A stretch of DNA of 7,276 nt, taken from NCBI GenBank assembly GCA_948560485.1, contig CAOXUF010000009.1:4812-12087 (forward strand), in the 5' to 3' direction. A model generated the notes under the pieces. It made no database searches and was not told the origin of the DNA. It saw only the letters and a list, made by a program, of their open reading frames with translations. The translations under genes were made by a program, and so were the position numbers. Origin of the DNA: an uncultured Eubacterium sp. Lineage in GTDB: Bacteria > Bacillota_A > Clostridia > Lachnospirales > Lachnospiraceae. Each line of letters begins with the position of its first letter. Within the stretch, counting starts at the first letter, position 1. Shown in pieces: positions 1 through 5,289 of this stretch.

Positions 1-269
1 AGATGTTCTTCCGTTTCCTCGGGATCATCTACTTTGGTAATCACTAAGATAATACTTTCGGGAGAAAGCGGGATAGCTTCCACCATCAAAGGAATATCGT
101 TTACTTCAAAACCAAAATCATCGTTTGCCTGCTGCATCATATCCTGAAAAAGCTCTCTTGTCTTTCCAGTGCCATAGGCTAATTCGCTAATTTTAATATT
201 TCGGTCTGCGAGATCTTCCTTTGTTAAAGTACAGCGAATCTGATTTTCACTAATTTTTTCAATTTTCAT
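1..269 (-). CDS. mecA: MecA-like adaptor protein, N-terminal part (cut by window edge)
   Basis: Reading the minus strand from the ATG at 269-267 gives 89 residues, starting MKIEKISENQIRCTLTKEDL, still open at the window edge. The pattern fits the N-terminal domain of MecA: a short beta strand that begins with MxIE and the word ISEN, an acidic 'KEDLADRNIKISEL' segment, the helix 'TRELFQDMMQQAND', then a strand ending 'ILVITKV' and an acidic linker (DDPEETEE). In Bacillus, MecA delivers substrates such as ComK to the ClpC unfoldase through this N-terminal domain, while the C-terminal domain, missing here, binds ClpC. The start is supported by a GTGAGGTGA ribosome binding site just upstream (275-283 on the plus strand) and by a good promoter. 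The gene is transcribed away from the rest of the window. What the adaptor targets in this organism cannot be told from the sequence. The identification rests on recalled family pattern, not on a search. Confidence 0.8.
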   Translation of the reverse strand, partial: MKIEKISENQIRCTLTKEDLADRNIKISELAYGTGKTRELFQDMMQQANDDFGFEVNDIPLMVEAIPLSPESIILVITKVDDPEETEEH

Positions 270-300
270 AAAAATCACCTCACATCATGTTCCTTCTAAT

Positions 301-329
301 AGTATATCCAATAAAATCAGAAGTGTAAA
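301..329 (-). promoter_or_regulatory. Promoter of the mecA-like gene
   Basis: On the minus strand, TTTACA (329-324) and TATACT (306-301) each match five of six bases of the sigma-A consensus and are separated by exactly 17 bases. Transcription would start near 294, giving a short leader of about 25 nt that carries the GTGAGGTGA ribosome binding site. The call comes from pattern matching only. Confidence 0.7.
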
Positions 330-347
330 GTTTTTCGACTAGTAATA

Positions 348-509
348 TATAACAGTAATTAAATGTTCAGCCATCAGCTCGAAAATCCAATGGATTTCCT
401 TCGCTGTGGATGTTAATCATATGATAAAAACTATATATAACATATTGTCTGCAAGCAGCCATATTGCTATATATAGTTTTTATCGCATGGCTGAACTTTT
501 ATAACAGTA
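348..509. repeat. MITE-like multi-hairpin inverted-repeat element with 10-bp flanking direct repeat
   Basis: The core has outer inverted repeats GTTCAGCCAT (365-374) and ATGGCTGAAC (487-496), and perfect inner 17-bp arms at 423-439 and 468-484 that share the GATAAAAACTATATATA sequence in opposite orientation. Between the left outer and left inner arm is a separate hairpin (375-406) built from CAGC..AAATCCA and TGGATTT..GCTG. Folded, this makes a branched structure: one closing stem and two internal hairpins. The whole is flanked by the 10-bp direct repeat TATAACAGTA (348-357 and 500-509), which could be a target-site duplication, although a few bases lie between it and the outer arms. No ORF is inside. 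It is not a terminator for mecA, which runs in the opposite direction. It could be a small non-autonomous mobile element or a structured intergenic repeat; copy number in the genome would decide. Confidence 0.55.
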
Positions 510-591
510 TAATATATATACGAAAAAAGTGTACAAATTATTACATTTTTTTAAAAATATTAAAAAACTTTAAAATCACTTAAGAAATATA

Positions 592-619
592 TTGAAAACC
601 TCAAACAATATGGTATAAT
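592..619 (+). promoter_or_regulatory. Promoter for the GH18 lipoprotein - tadA unit
   Basis: TTGAAA (592-597) and a perfect TATAAT (614-619) are separated by 16 bases, and a TG at 611-612 forms an extended -10 element. Transcription would begin near 626, leaving a leader of about 210 nt before the first start codon. It lies in an AT-rich stretch and is the best forward promoter upstream of the lipoprotein gene. Confidence 0.7.
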
Positions 620-625
620 CTAAAT

Positions 626-838
626 ATCTATAAACATATCAGGGAAATATATATCACGAAGGCATAACTTGACAATATTATTAGTTGAGTTTCCCCTAGA
701 ATGTTTGCTTTTGTGTTATGAAAAAGTGAACGGCCTGTGGGATGAGAAAAATCTGGATAAATTTTTGATTTTCTTCCCATAGGCTATCTTATGTGTTATG
801 ATAGCAATTAGTGCGAAAAACAAAAGGAGGAAGCTCTT
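626..838 (+). promoter_or_regulatory. Long structured 5' leader of the GH18 lipoprotein mRNA
   Basis: The leader contains several potential stems read by eye. GGGAAA (642-647) can pair with TTTCCC (690-695). A 10-bp stem with two G-U pairs joins 703-712 and 722-731, with GTGTTATGA at its loop. A strong hairpin of about 18 bp with small bulges joins 733-753 and 767-784. A small hairpin follows with TATC (785-788) against GATA (800-803). The 10-mer TGTGTTATGA occurs at 712-721 and 792-801, in or next to the loop in both hairpins. No T-run follows the big stem, so it is not a classical intrinsic terminator. The ribosome binding site AGGAGG (825-830) lies outside the stems, 8 bases before the start codon. 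I do not recognise a known riboswitch class. It may be a cis-acting RNA or simply a stabilising leader. Confidence 0.45.
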
Positions 839-2623
839 ATGAAGAGAAATTTAAAAGTGATATTGCTGGTGGCAGTGATGGCTTTTACTATAGTATTAAC
901 AAGTGGGTGTAATTTATTTATTAAAACAAATGATGGAGAAGTTGATTTGAAGTGGTATATGGGACTGACTTATGAAGATAAAGCCGGTAATGATATTGAA
1001 TATAAGACATCAGTAGGGAGTCAGGTAATTGCAGTAGCATTGGAACATGAATATAGTAAAGATTATGCAATTATGAAGGATGTCGATGCATATATAAATA
1101 TAAATACAATTAAAGAAAATGTGGATAAGAGATTTTATTGGGATAAAAAAGAAAAGAAACTGTTATTTACAAATGCAAAAAACGTGTATGCTGTAGGTGA
1201 GGGAGAAACGGTTATACATTCAGATACAGATGAAAATGTAGGATATACAGTTTTTCTGACAGAGAATGGAAAATGTTATGTAAACATTAAGTTTATCGAA
1301 AAATATATTGATATAAAATATACAGTCACAAAGGGAAATGAAAAAGTACCGACGATTCTTAGCCTTAAATATAAAAACGGGGAGAAGACAGTATTTAAGA
1401 CAGACAGTGATATAGAAATGCGGACAAAAGGGGATTATCAGAATCTCATCGTTACGGAGATTCCAGAAGATACAGAAGTTACCTTAATTGAAAAAGGAAA
1501 AAATTGGAATAAAGTAAAAACAGACAGTGGTTTTATTGGATATATTCCGGTAAAAGAGTTAGTGGACGAAAAAATAAAAAAGACAGAATATAAAAACGAT
1601 GATGCGGAATATACTCATGTCACGTTGGACAAAAAAGTAAGTCTGGCATGGAATCAGGTTTATAACCAGAATGCAAATAATAATCTGGATGATTTGTTAA
1701 AGAATACAAAGGGGATAAATGTACTTTCTCCAACATGGTTTTCTTTGATGGACAAGAGAGGAAATTTATCGACACTGGCGGATTTAAATTATGTAGAAAA
1801 AGCACATAAGAAGAATATTCAGGTATGGGCATTGGTTAATGATTTTACAGATAAAAAACTTACAAAGACTGTTCTCACATCGACAGAACTGCGACAAAGA
1901 TTTGTGAGAAATATTATGTATTATGCAGACAGTTATGATTTAGATGGCATTAATATTGATTTTGAATATATTTCAAAAGATATTGCTGATGATTATATGC
2001 AGTTTTTGCGGGAACTTTCTATAGAGTGCAGGAAGACCGGGACGATACTTTCAATTGATAATTATGCACCATCTGAGTGGAGCGAATATTTTGACAGAGA
2101 GCAACAGTTGAAATTAGCAGATTATATTATGATTATGAACTATGATGAACATACATCCGGCAGTGAAGAGGCAGGTTCTGTTTCATCAATGACATATGCA
2201 GAAAAATCTATTAAAGATACAATAAAAGAGGCGAAGGATGCATCGAGAATTATTAATGGCATGCCGTTCTACACCAGAGTTTGGAAAGAGACACCACAGG
2301 AGGATGGTGACGGAACAGGTACACTTGTACAAGATGCTGTAAACGGTAACTATTATCTTACAAGTGAGGCAGTCAATATGAATACAGCAGAACAGCTCTA
2401 TAAGGAGGCGGGTGTGAAACCAGCTTTTGATAAGACTACAGGGCAGAATTTTGTTACGTATTCTAAAGGAAAATCAACTTATTCTATCTGGTTAGAAGAT
2501 GAAACCTCGGTGAAAGCAAGATTAGAGCTGATGAATAAGTATAAGATGGGAGGCGTCGCATATTGGGCGCTTGGTCAGGAAAAGGATAGCATTTGGAAAG
2601 TGATTTATGAATACTTTAAATAA
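839..2623 (+). CDS. Secreted GH18-family lipoprotein with stalk-like and SH3-like domains
   Basis: The 594-residue product is probably a membrane-anchored extracellular glycoside hydrolase acting on GlcNAc-containing polymers such as peptidoglycan. Residues 1-24 form a lipoprotein signal: KR, a hydrophobic stretch, then LTSGC with Cys24 as lipid site; the Thr at -3 is a weaker lipobox residue. Residues about 60-175 resemble the copper-amine-oxidase-like stalk domain common in Clostridia. Residues about 183-243 look like a bacterial SH3 domain (DIEMRTKGDYQNLIVTEIP, GFIGYIPVKEL). From about 265 to the end is a GH18 barrel with the catalytic segment DGINIDFE (369-376, acid Glu376), MNYD (433-436), GMPFYTR (474-480) and YWALG (575-579). 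The D-G-x-N-I-D-F-E version recalls the SleL/YaaH cortex-lytic branch rather than classical chitinases. AGGAGG sits 8 bases upstream of the ATG. tadA follows after 9 bases and is probably cotranscribed. The substrate is not determined by sequence. Confidence 0.88.
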   Translation: MKRNLKVILLVAVMAFTIVLTSGCNLFIKTNDGEVDLKWYMGLTYEDKAGNDIEYKTSVGSQVIAVALEHEYSKDYAIMKDVDAYININTIKENVDKRFYWDKKEKKLLFTNAKNVYAVGEGETVIHSDTDENVGYTVFLTENGKCYVNIKFIEKYIDIKYTVTKGNEKVPTILSLKYKNGEKTVFKTDSDIEMRTKGDYQNLIVTEIPEDTEVTLIEKGKNWNKVKTDSGFIGYIPVKELVDEKIKKTEYKNDDAEYTHVTLDKKVSLAWNQVYNQNANNNLDDLLKNTKGINVLSPTWFSLMDKRGNLSTLADLNYVEKAHKKNIQVWALVNDFTDKKLTKTVLTSTELRQRFVRNIMYYADSYDLDGINIDFEYISKDIADDYMQFLRELSIECRKTGTILSIDNYAPSEWSEYFDREQQLKLADYIMIMNYDEHTSGSEEAGSVSSMTYAEKSIKDTIKEAKDASRIINGMPFYTRVWKETPQEDGDGTGTLVQDAVNGNYYLTSEAVNMNTAEQLYKEAGVKPAFDKTTGQNFVTYSKGKSTYSIWLEDETSVKARLELMNKYKMGGVAYWALGQEKDSIWKVIYEYFK

Positions 2624-2632
2624 GGAATAGTT

Positions 2633-3085
2633 ATGAAAGAAAAATATATGCGTCAGGCAATTGCACAGGCAAGAAAAGCTGAAGCAATCGGAGAAGTTCC
2701 AATCGGATGTGTAATTGTATATCAGGACAGGGTTATCGGCCGTGGTTATAACAGAAGGATGGCAGATAAGAATACGTTGTCTCATGCAGAATTAAATGCC
2801 ATAAAAAAAGCCAGCAAAAAACTAGATGACTGGAGACTGGATGATTGTGAAATGTATGTTACTACAGAGCCTTGCCAGATGTGTGCAGGGGCAATTGTTC
2901 AGGCAAGAATTAAGAAAGTTTACATTGGATGTATGAATCCAAAGGCGGGCTGTGCCGGTTCAATTATGAACCTATTACAGGTGGATCGGTTTAATCATCA
3001 GGTAGAGATGGAAAAAGGAATTTTAGAAGAAGAATGCAGCAGTCTATTAAAAGATTTTTTCAGGAAATTAAGAAATCATAGTTGA
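2633..3085 (+). CDS. tadA: tRNA-specific adenosine deaminase TadA
   Basis: TadA converts adenosine 34 of tRNA-Arg(ACG) to inosine in the cytoplasm, letting one tRNA read several arginine codons. The 150-residue protein has the cytidine/deoxycytidylate deaminase fold and its zinc motifs: HAE at 51-53 (His51 zinc ligand, Glu53 proton shuttle) and PCQMC at 80-84 (Cys81 and Cys84 zinc ligands). The N-terminal 'MRQAIAQARKAEAIGEVPIGCVIV' pattern is typical of the bacterial family, and the length is normal. The AAGGA ribosome binding site (2622-2626) overlaps the stop codon of the lipoprotein gene, which supports translation from a shared transcript. The stop codon overlaps the -35 box of the SRP RNA promoter. 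Neighbourhood also fits: in Bacillus subtilis the tadA gene (yaaJ) precedes the SRP RNA gene and dnaX. Confidence 0.96.
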   Translation: MKEKYMRQAIAQARKAEAIGEVPIGCVIVYQDRVIGRGYNRRMADKNTLSHAELNAIKKASKKLDDWRLDDCEMYVTTEPCQMCAGAIVQARIKKVYIGCMNPKAGCAGSIMNLLQVDRFNHQVEMEKGILEEECSSLLKDFFRKLRNHS

Positions 3086-3110
3086 CAAAGAAAAGGCAGT
3101 AAGGTATGCT
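3082..3110 (+). promoter_or_regulatory. Promoter of the SRP RNA gene
   Basis: A perfect TTGACA (3082-3087) overlaps the tadA stop codon and is followed after 17 bases by TATGCT (3105-3110). Transcription would start near 3117, about 22 nt before the likely mature 5' end, so trimming would be needed; the B. subtilis RNA is also made as a longer precursor. An alternative is CTTACA (3109-3114) with TATAAC (3132-3137), spacer 17, which would start inside or right at helix 1. Confidence 0.6.
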
Positions 3111-3138
3111 TACAGTCGATTATAAATATGTTATAACA

Positions 3139-3404
3139 CTTCCGTGCAGCCGGGGAATTAGCGGAGCCCTTTACCTGCAATCCGCTACAGCAGGGGTGAT
3201 GATTTGCCTCGGGTCTATTTTGTAGGGCTGCCCTTTATAAGTGGTGTTGACGTCTGGGTCTCATGCAACAGAATCCTGTGAACCGTGTCAGGTCAGGAAT
3301 GAAGCAGCACTAAGCAGATCGTTTTGTGTGACATGAGGAAGCCTAGACCGAGCTAACTGTAAAGGTAACGCTTATGGAATATTCACAAAGCAAATCGCAC
3401 GGAT
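3139..3404 (+). ncRNA. ffs: Large signal recognition particle RNA (Alu domain present)
   Basis: This is the RNA scaffold of the signal recognition particle, which with Ffh takes nascent membrane and secreted proteins to FtsY at the membrane. The S-domain hallmark GTCAGGTCAGGAATGAAGCA (3287-3306) is present: GGAA tetraloop with the asymmetric internal loop that binds the Ffh M domain. The usual C-G pair closing the tetraloop is an A-T pair here, which keeps the pairing. The 5' part carries the Alu-domain signature TGCAATCCGCTACAGCAGG (3175-3193). The 3' part has CCGAGCTAACTG (3348-3359) and GGTAACGCTTA (3364-3374), as in the Bacillus RNA. Helix 1 can close as CCGTGC (3142-3147) with GCACGG (3397-3402), which sets the ends to within a few bases. 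The length of about 266 nt agrees with the 271-nt B. subtilis scRNA. It sits between tadA and dnaX as in Bacillus, though here a transporter gene intervenes. Confidence 0.95.
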
Positions 3405-3411
3405 AAAAATA

Positions 3412-3437
3412 TACACAATGGCAATGAGCCTTGTATA
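3412..3437 (-). repeat. Inverted hairpin copy of the 88-bp repeat core
   Basis: This short segment is the reverse complement of the hairpin core found in each downstream 88-bp unit. Bases 3412-3432 pair perfectly over 21 bases with 3549-3569 in unit 1 and with 3637-3657 in unit 2. The segment is also a hairpin by itself (TACACAA..GGC against GCC..TTGTATA, one imperfect position). Together with the direct units it encloses the T-rich stem-loop, so the whole region 3412-3569 could form one large folded structure. Confidence 0.75.
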
Positions 3438-3496
3438 AAAGAAAAAGAGTTTACACATTTGTGCTTGCACAAAAATGTGTGAAGTCTTTTTCTTTT
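3437..3496. terminator. Long A/T-flanked stem-loop, probable (bidirectional) terminator after the SRP RNA
   Basis: The left arm (3437-3464) and right arm (3467-3496) pair over about 28 positions with one mismatch, one G-U pair and a two-base bulge. The inner part is GTGC against GCAC around a TT loop. The 3' arm ends in TCTTTTTCTTTT and the 5' arm begins with AAAAGAAAAAG, so a T-rich tract lies at the end on either strand. This is the first terminator-like structure after the SRP RNA. Its core is not GC-rich, so efficiency is uncertain, and it might instead belong to the repeat element around it. Confidence 0.5.
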
Positions 3497-3743
3497 GTAT
3501 AAGGCGAAGCCTGTGACCGAGACGAAACGAAGAGAAGTCGAGGTACACAAGGCTCATTGCCATTGTGTAAGTAGAATCAAGGAAGTATAAGGCGAAGCCT
3601 GCGTGCGAGACGAAGCGAAGAGAAGTCGAGGTACACAAGGCTCATTGCCATTGTGTAAGTAGAATCAGGGAAGTATAAGGCGAAGCCTGCGTGCGAGACG
3701 AAACGAAGAGAAGTCGAGGTACACAAGGCTCATTGCCATTGTA
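3497..3743 (+). repeat. Tandem array of 88-bp repeats, two full and one partial unit
   Basis: Units begin at 3497, 3585 and 3673, each with GTATAAGGCGAAGCCTG, giving an exact period of 88 bases. Units 1 and 2 differ at about five positions. The third is partial: over its first 68 bases it differs from unit 2 at one position, then it runs into the ribosome binding site of the MATE gene. Each unit has a small AGGCGAAGCCT hairpin, a GA-rich middle (GACGAARCGAAGAGAAGTCG) and a 26-base hairpin in which TACACAAGGC pairs with GCC-A-TTGTGTA with one bulged A (3544-3569, 3632-3657, and an imperfect version at 3720-3745). The period is not a multiple of three and no convincing coding frame runs through it. 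There is no spacer diversity, so it is not a CRISPR array. It may be a REP-like or MITE-like intergenic repeat that was amplified in tandem. Confidence 0.85.
3563..3591 (+). promoter_or_regulatory. Weak promoter-like sequence at repeat unit junctions
   Basis: Across the junction of units 1 and 2, TTGTGT (3563-3568) is followed after 17 bases by TATAAG (3586-3591). The same pair recurs at the junction of units 2 and 3 (3651-3656 and 3674-3679), and a variant, ATGTGT (3475-3480) with TATAAG (3498-3503), lies before unit 1. The -10 box matches five of six bases but the -35 box only three. No better promoter is visible between the terminator-like hairpin and the MATE gene, so these may drive it weakly. 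This is inference. Confidence 0.25.
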
Positions 3744-3758
3744 TAAGAAAGGAATAAA

Positions 3759-5111
3759 ATGAGTTCGAAACATACAAAAAAGAAACAAGTGGATATGTTA
3801 AATGGTTCCCTTGTGGATAAAATTATACTGTTTGCATTGCCTTTAGCAGCCAGCAGTATATTACAACAGTTATTCAATTCAGCTGATGTAGCTGTAGTAG
3901 GAAGATTTGCAGGAAGTGATGCATTGGCGGCAGTAGGTGCTAATGGTGCAGTAATTAATCTTCTGGTAAATTTATTTGTTGGGTTATCCGTAGGCGCCAA
4001 TGTTGTTATTTCTACATTTATTGGAAAAGGAAATGAAAAATCAATTAAGAAAGCAGTACATACCACGATTGTTGTGGCGCTTATAAGTGGAGTGTGTCTG
4101 ACCGTAATTGGAGTTACATTTGCAAGAGTTATTTTATCTGCAATGTCTACTCCTGCTAACATTCTGAATTTAGCGGTAAGGTATTTAAGAATATATTTTT
4201 CCGGAATGCCTTTTATTATGTTATACAATTTCGCATCTTCAATATTCAGGAGTAAAGGAGATACAAAAAGACCATTAATTGCATTGGCTGTTTCAGGAGT
4301 AATTAATGTATTGTTAAATCTTTTCTTTGTGGTTGTTTTGGGGATGAATGTAGAAGGAGTGGCGATTGCAACTGTTGTATCTAATATGATTAGTTCATCA
4401 ATATTGATATATTGGCTTATAAAGGAAGAAGGCGCTTTTCGCCTGGAAATTAAAAAGTTAAAAATAGATTTAAATATTGTAAAGAGTATGGCAAAGATTG
4501 GTGTACCTGCAGGTGTTCAGGGAATGGTATTCTCTTTTTCTAATGTTATTATACAGTCAGCATTGAATCAATTAGGTTCTATAGCAGTGGCGGCTTCTGC
4601 AGCAGCCTTAAATTATGAATATTTTGCATTCTTCATATTAAGTTCTTTTAGTCAGGCTGCGGTTACCTTTATCAGCCAGAATTTTGGTGCTGACAAAAAA
4701 GACAGATGCAAAAAGGTTGTAAAAACGTGCTGGTTACTGGGAGCAGTGTCAACGTTTACAGTATGTGCAATATTTATTATATTTTCACATCCGTTAGTAG
4801 GGATTTTTACACAGGATAACGTAGTAGCAGATTTGGCAGTGGTGAGAATGAAATACGTTTTAAGTTTTTACCTGGTAAATATGACAATAGAAGTATTATC
4901 AGGATGCATGCGAGGCGTAGGATATTCTTTTGTGCCGGCCAGTATTTGTGTGTTAGGAATATGTGGTGTACGTATTTTGTGGATATTTACAGCATTTCAG
5001 AAAATAGCTACATTTGAAGGATTGATGTTGGTTTATCCTATCAGTTGGGTTATTACGATGACAGCAGTGGTAATATCATATTTTGTTGTAAGAAAGAAAG
5101 TAGGACTGTAA
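3759..5111 (+). CDS. MATE-family multidrug/sodium antiporter-type efflux transporter
   Basis: The 450-residue protein is an integral membrane transporter of the MATE family, whose members export organic cations, drugs or metabolites in exchange for sodium or protons. It has the usual length and about 12 hydrophobic segments in two homologous halves. The first half begins with the typical 'PLAASSILQQLFNSADVAVV' stretch (28-47), with 'GRFAGSDALAAVGA' next to it and the cytoplasmic 'FRSKGDTKRPL' loop near 163-173. The second half begins near 246 with 'IGVPAGVQGMVFSFSN' and has 'SQNFGADKKDRCKK' near 306-319. These features fit the clostridial MepA/DinF-like branch; the substrate cannot be predicted. 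The start is supported by AAAGGA (3748-3753), 5 bases upstream. The gene is inserted between the SRP RNA and dnaX, directly behind the 88-bp repeat array, whose last copy ends in its ribosome-binding region. Base usage looks like its neighbours, so there is no clear sign of recent transfer. Confidence 0.93.
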   Translation: MSSKHTKKKQVDMLNGSLVDKIILFALPLAASSILQQLFNSADVAVVGRFAGSDALAAVGANGAVINLLVNLFVGLSVGANVVISTFIGKGNEKSIKKAVHTTIVVALISGVCLTVIGVTFARVILSAMSTPANILNLAVRYLRIYFSGMPFIMLYNFASSIFRSKGDTKRPLIALAVSGVINVLLNLFFVVVLGMNVEGVAIATVVSNMISSSILIYWLIKEEGAFRLEIKKLKIDLNIVKSMAKIGVPAGVQGMVFSFSNVIIQSALNQLGSIAVAASAAALNYEYFAFFILSSFSQAAVTFISQNFGADKKDRCKKVVKTCWLLGAVSTFTVCAIFIIFSHPLVGIFTQDNVVADLAVVRMKYVLSFYLVNMTIEVLSGCMRGVGYSFVPASICVLGICGVRILWIFTAFQKIATFEGLMLVYPISWVITMTAVVISYFVVRKKVGL

Positions 5112-5135
5112 AAAAGTGGATATTGTTTTACAGCC
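5103..5135 (+). terminator. Weak hairpin at the end of the MATE gene
   Basis: CTGTAAAA (5106-5113) can pair with TTTTACAG (5126-5133), and the stem can extend by two G-C pairs across one mismatch. It overlaps the MATE stop codon. No T-run follows, so it is a poor intrinsic terminator. It may protect the mRNA end or only attenuate readthrough into dnaX. Confidence 0.3.
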
Positions 5136-5190
5136 CCATTTGTCAAAATACTTTTGGAAATTGTTGGACATAAAAAAGCAAAACTGCACC

Positions 5191-5219
5191 TTGTCCCCAC
5201 ACACTTTTTATTATATAAT
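5191..5219 (+). promoter_or_regulatory. Promoter of the dnaX - ebfC - recR operon
   Basis: TTGTCC (5191-5196) and a perfect TATAAT (5214-5219) are separated by exactly 17 bases. Transcription would start near 5226, leaving a leader of about 64 nt before dnaX. The leader ends in a strong ribosome binding site, AAAGGAG (5278-5284), 5 bases before the ATG. A separate promoter here would uncouple dnaX from the MATE gene. Confidence 0.65.
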
Positions 5220-5289
5220 AAATCCAAAGGTTTAAAGGGCTTATTATGTCTAAAATCTAAAATAAAAGTACACTCGGAAAGGAGCAGAC

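Noticed and set aside
669..697. Second promoter with perfect TTGACA (669-674) in the lipoprotein leader
   Set aside because: The expected -10 position 17 bases downstream reads TCCCCT and no good alternative lies at 16 or 18 bases.
3412..3743. Tandem repeats considered as a CRISPR array
   Set aside because: The whole 88-base unit is repeated with few changes and there are no unique spacers; no cas genes are nearby.
3372..4228. Minus-strand ORFs of 88 and 187 aa across the repeat array and the start of the MATE gene
   Set aside because: They are translations of the repeats and of the reverse strand of a clear MATE gene. The shared 'TMAMSLVYLDFSSFRL' words come from repeat copies. No ribosome binding site or family resemblance was seen.
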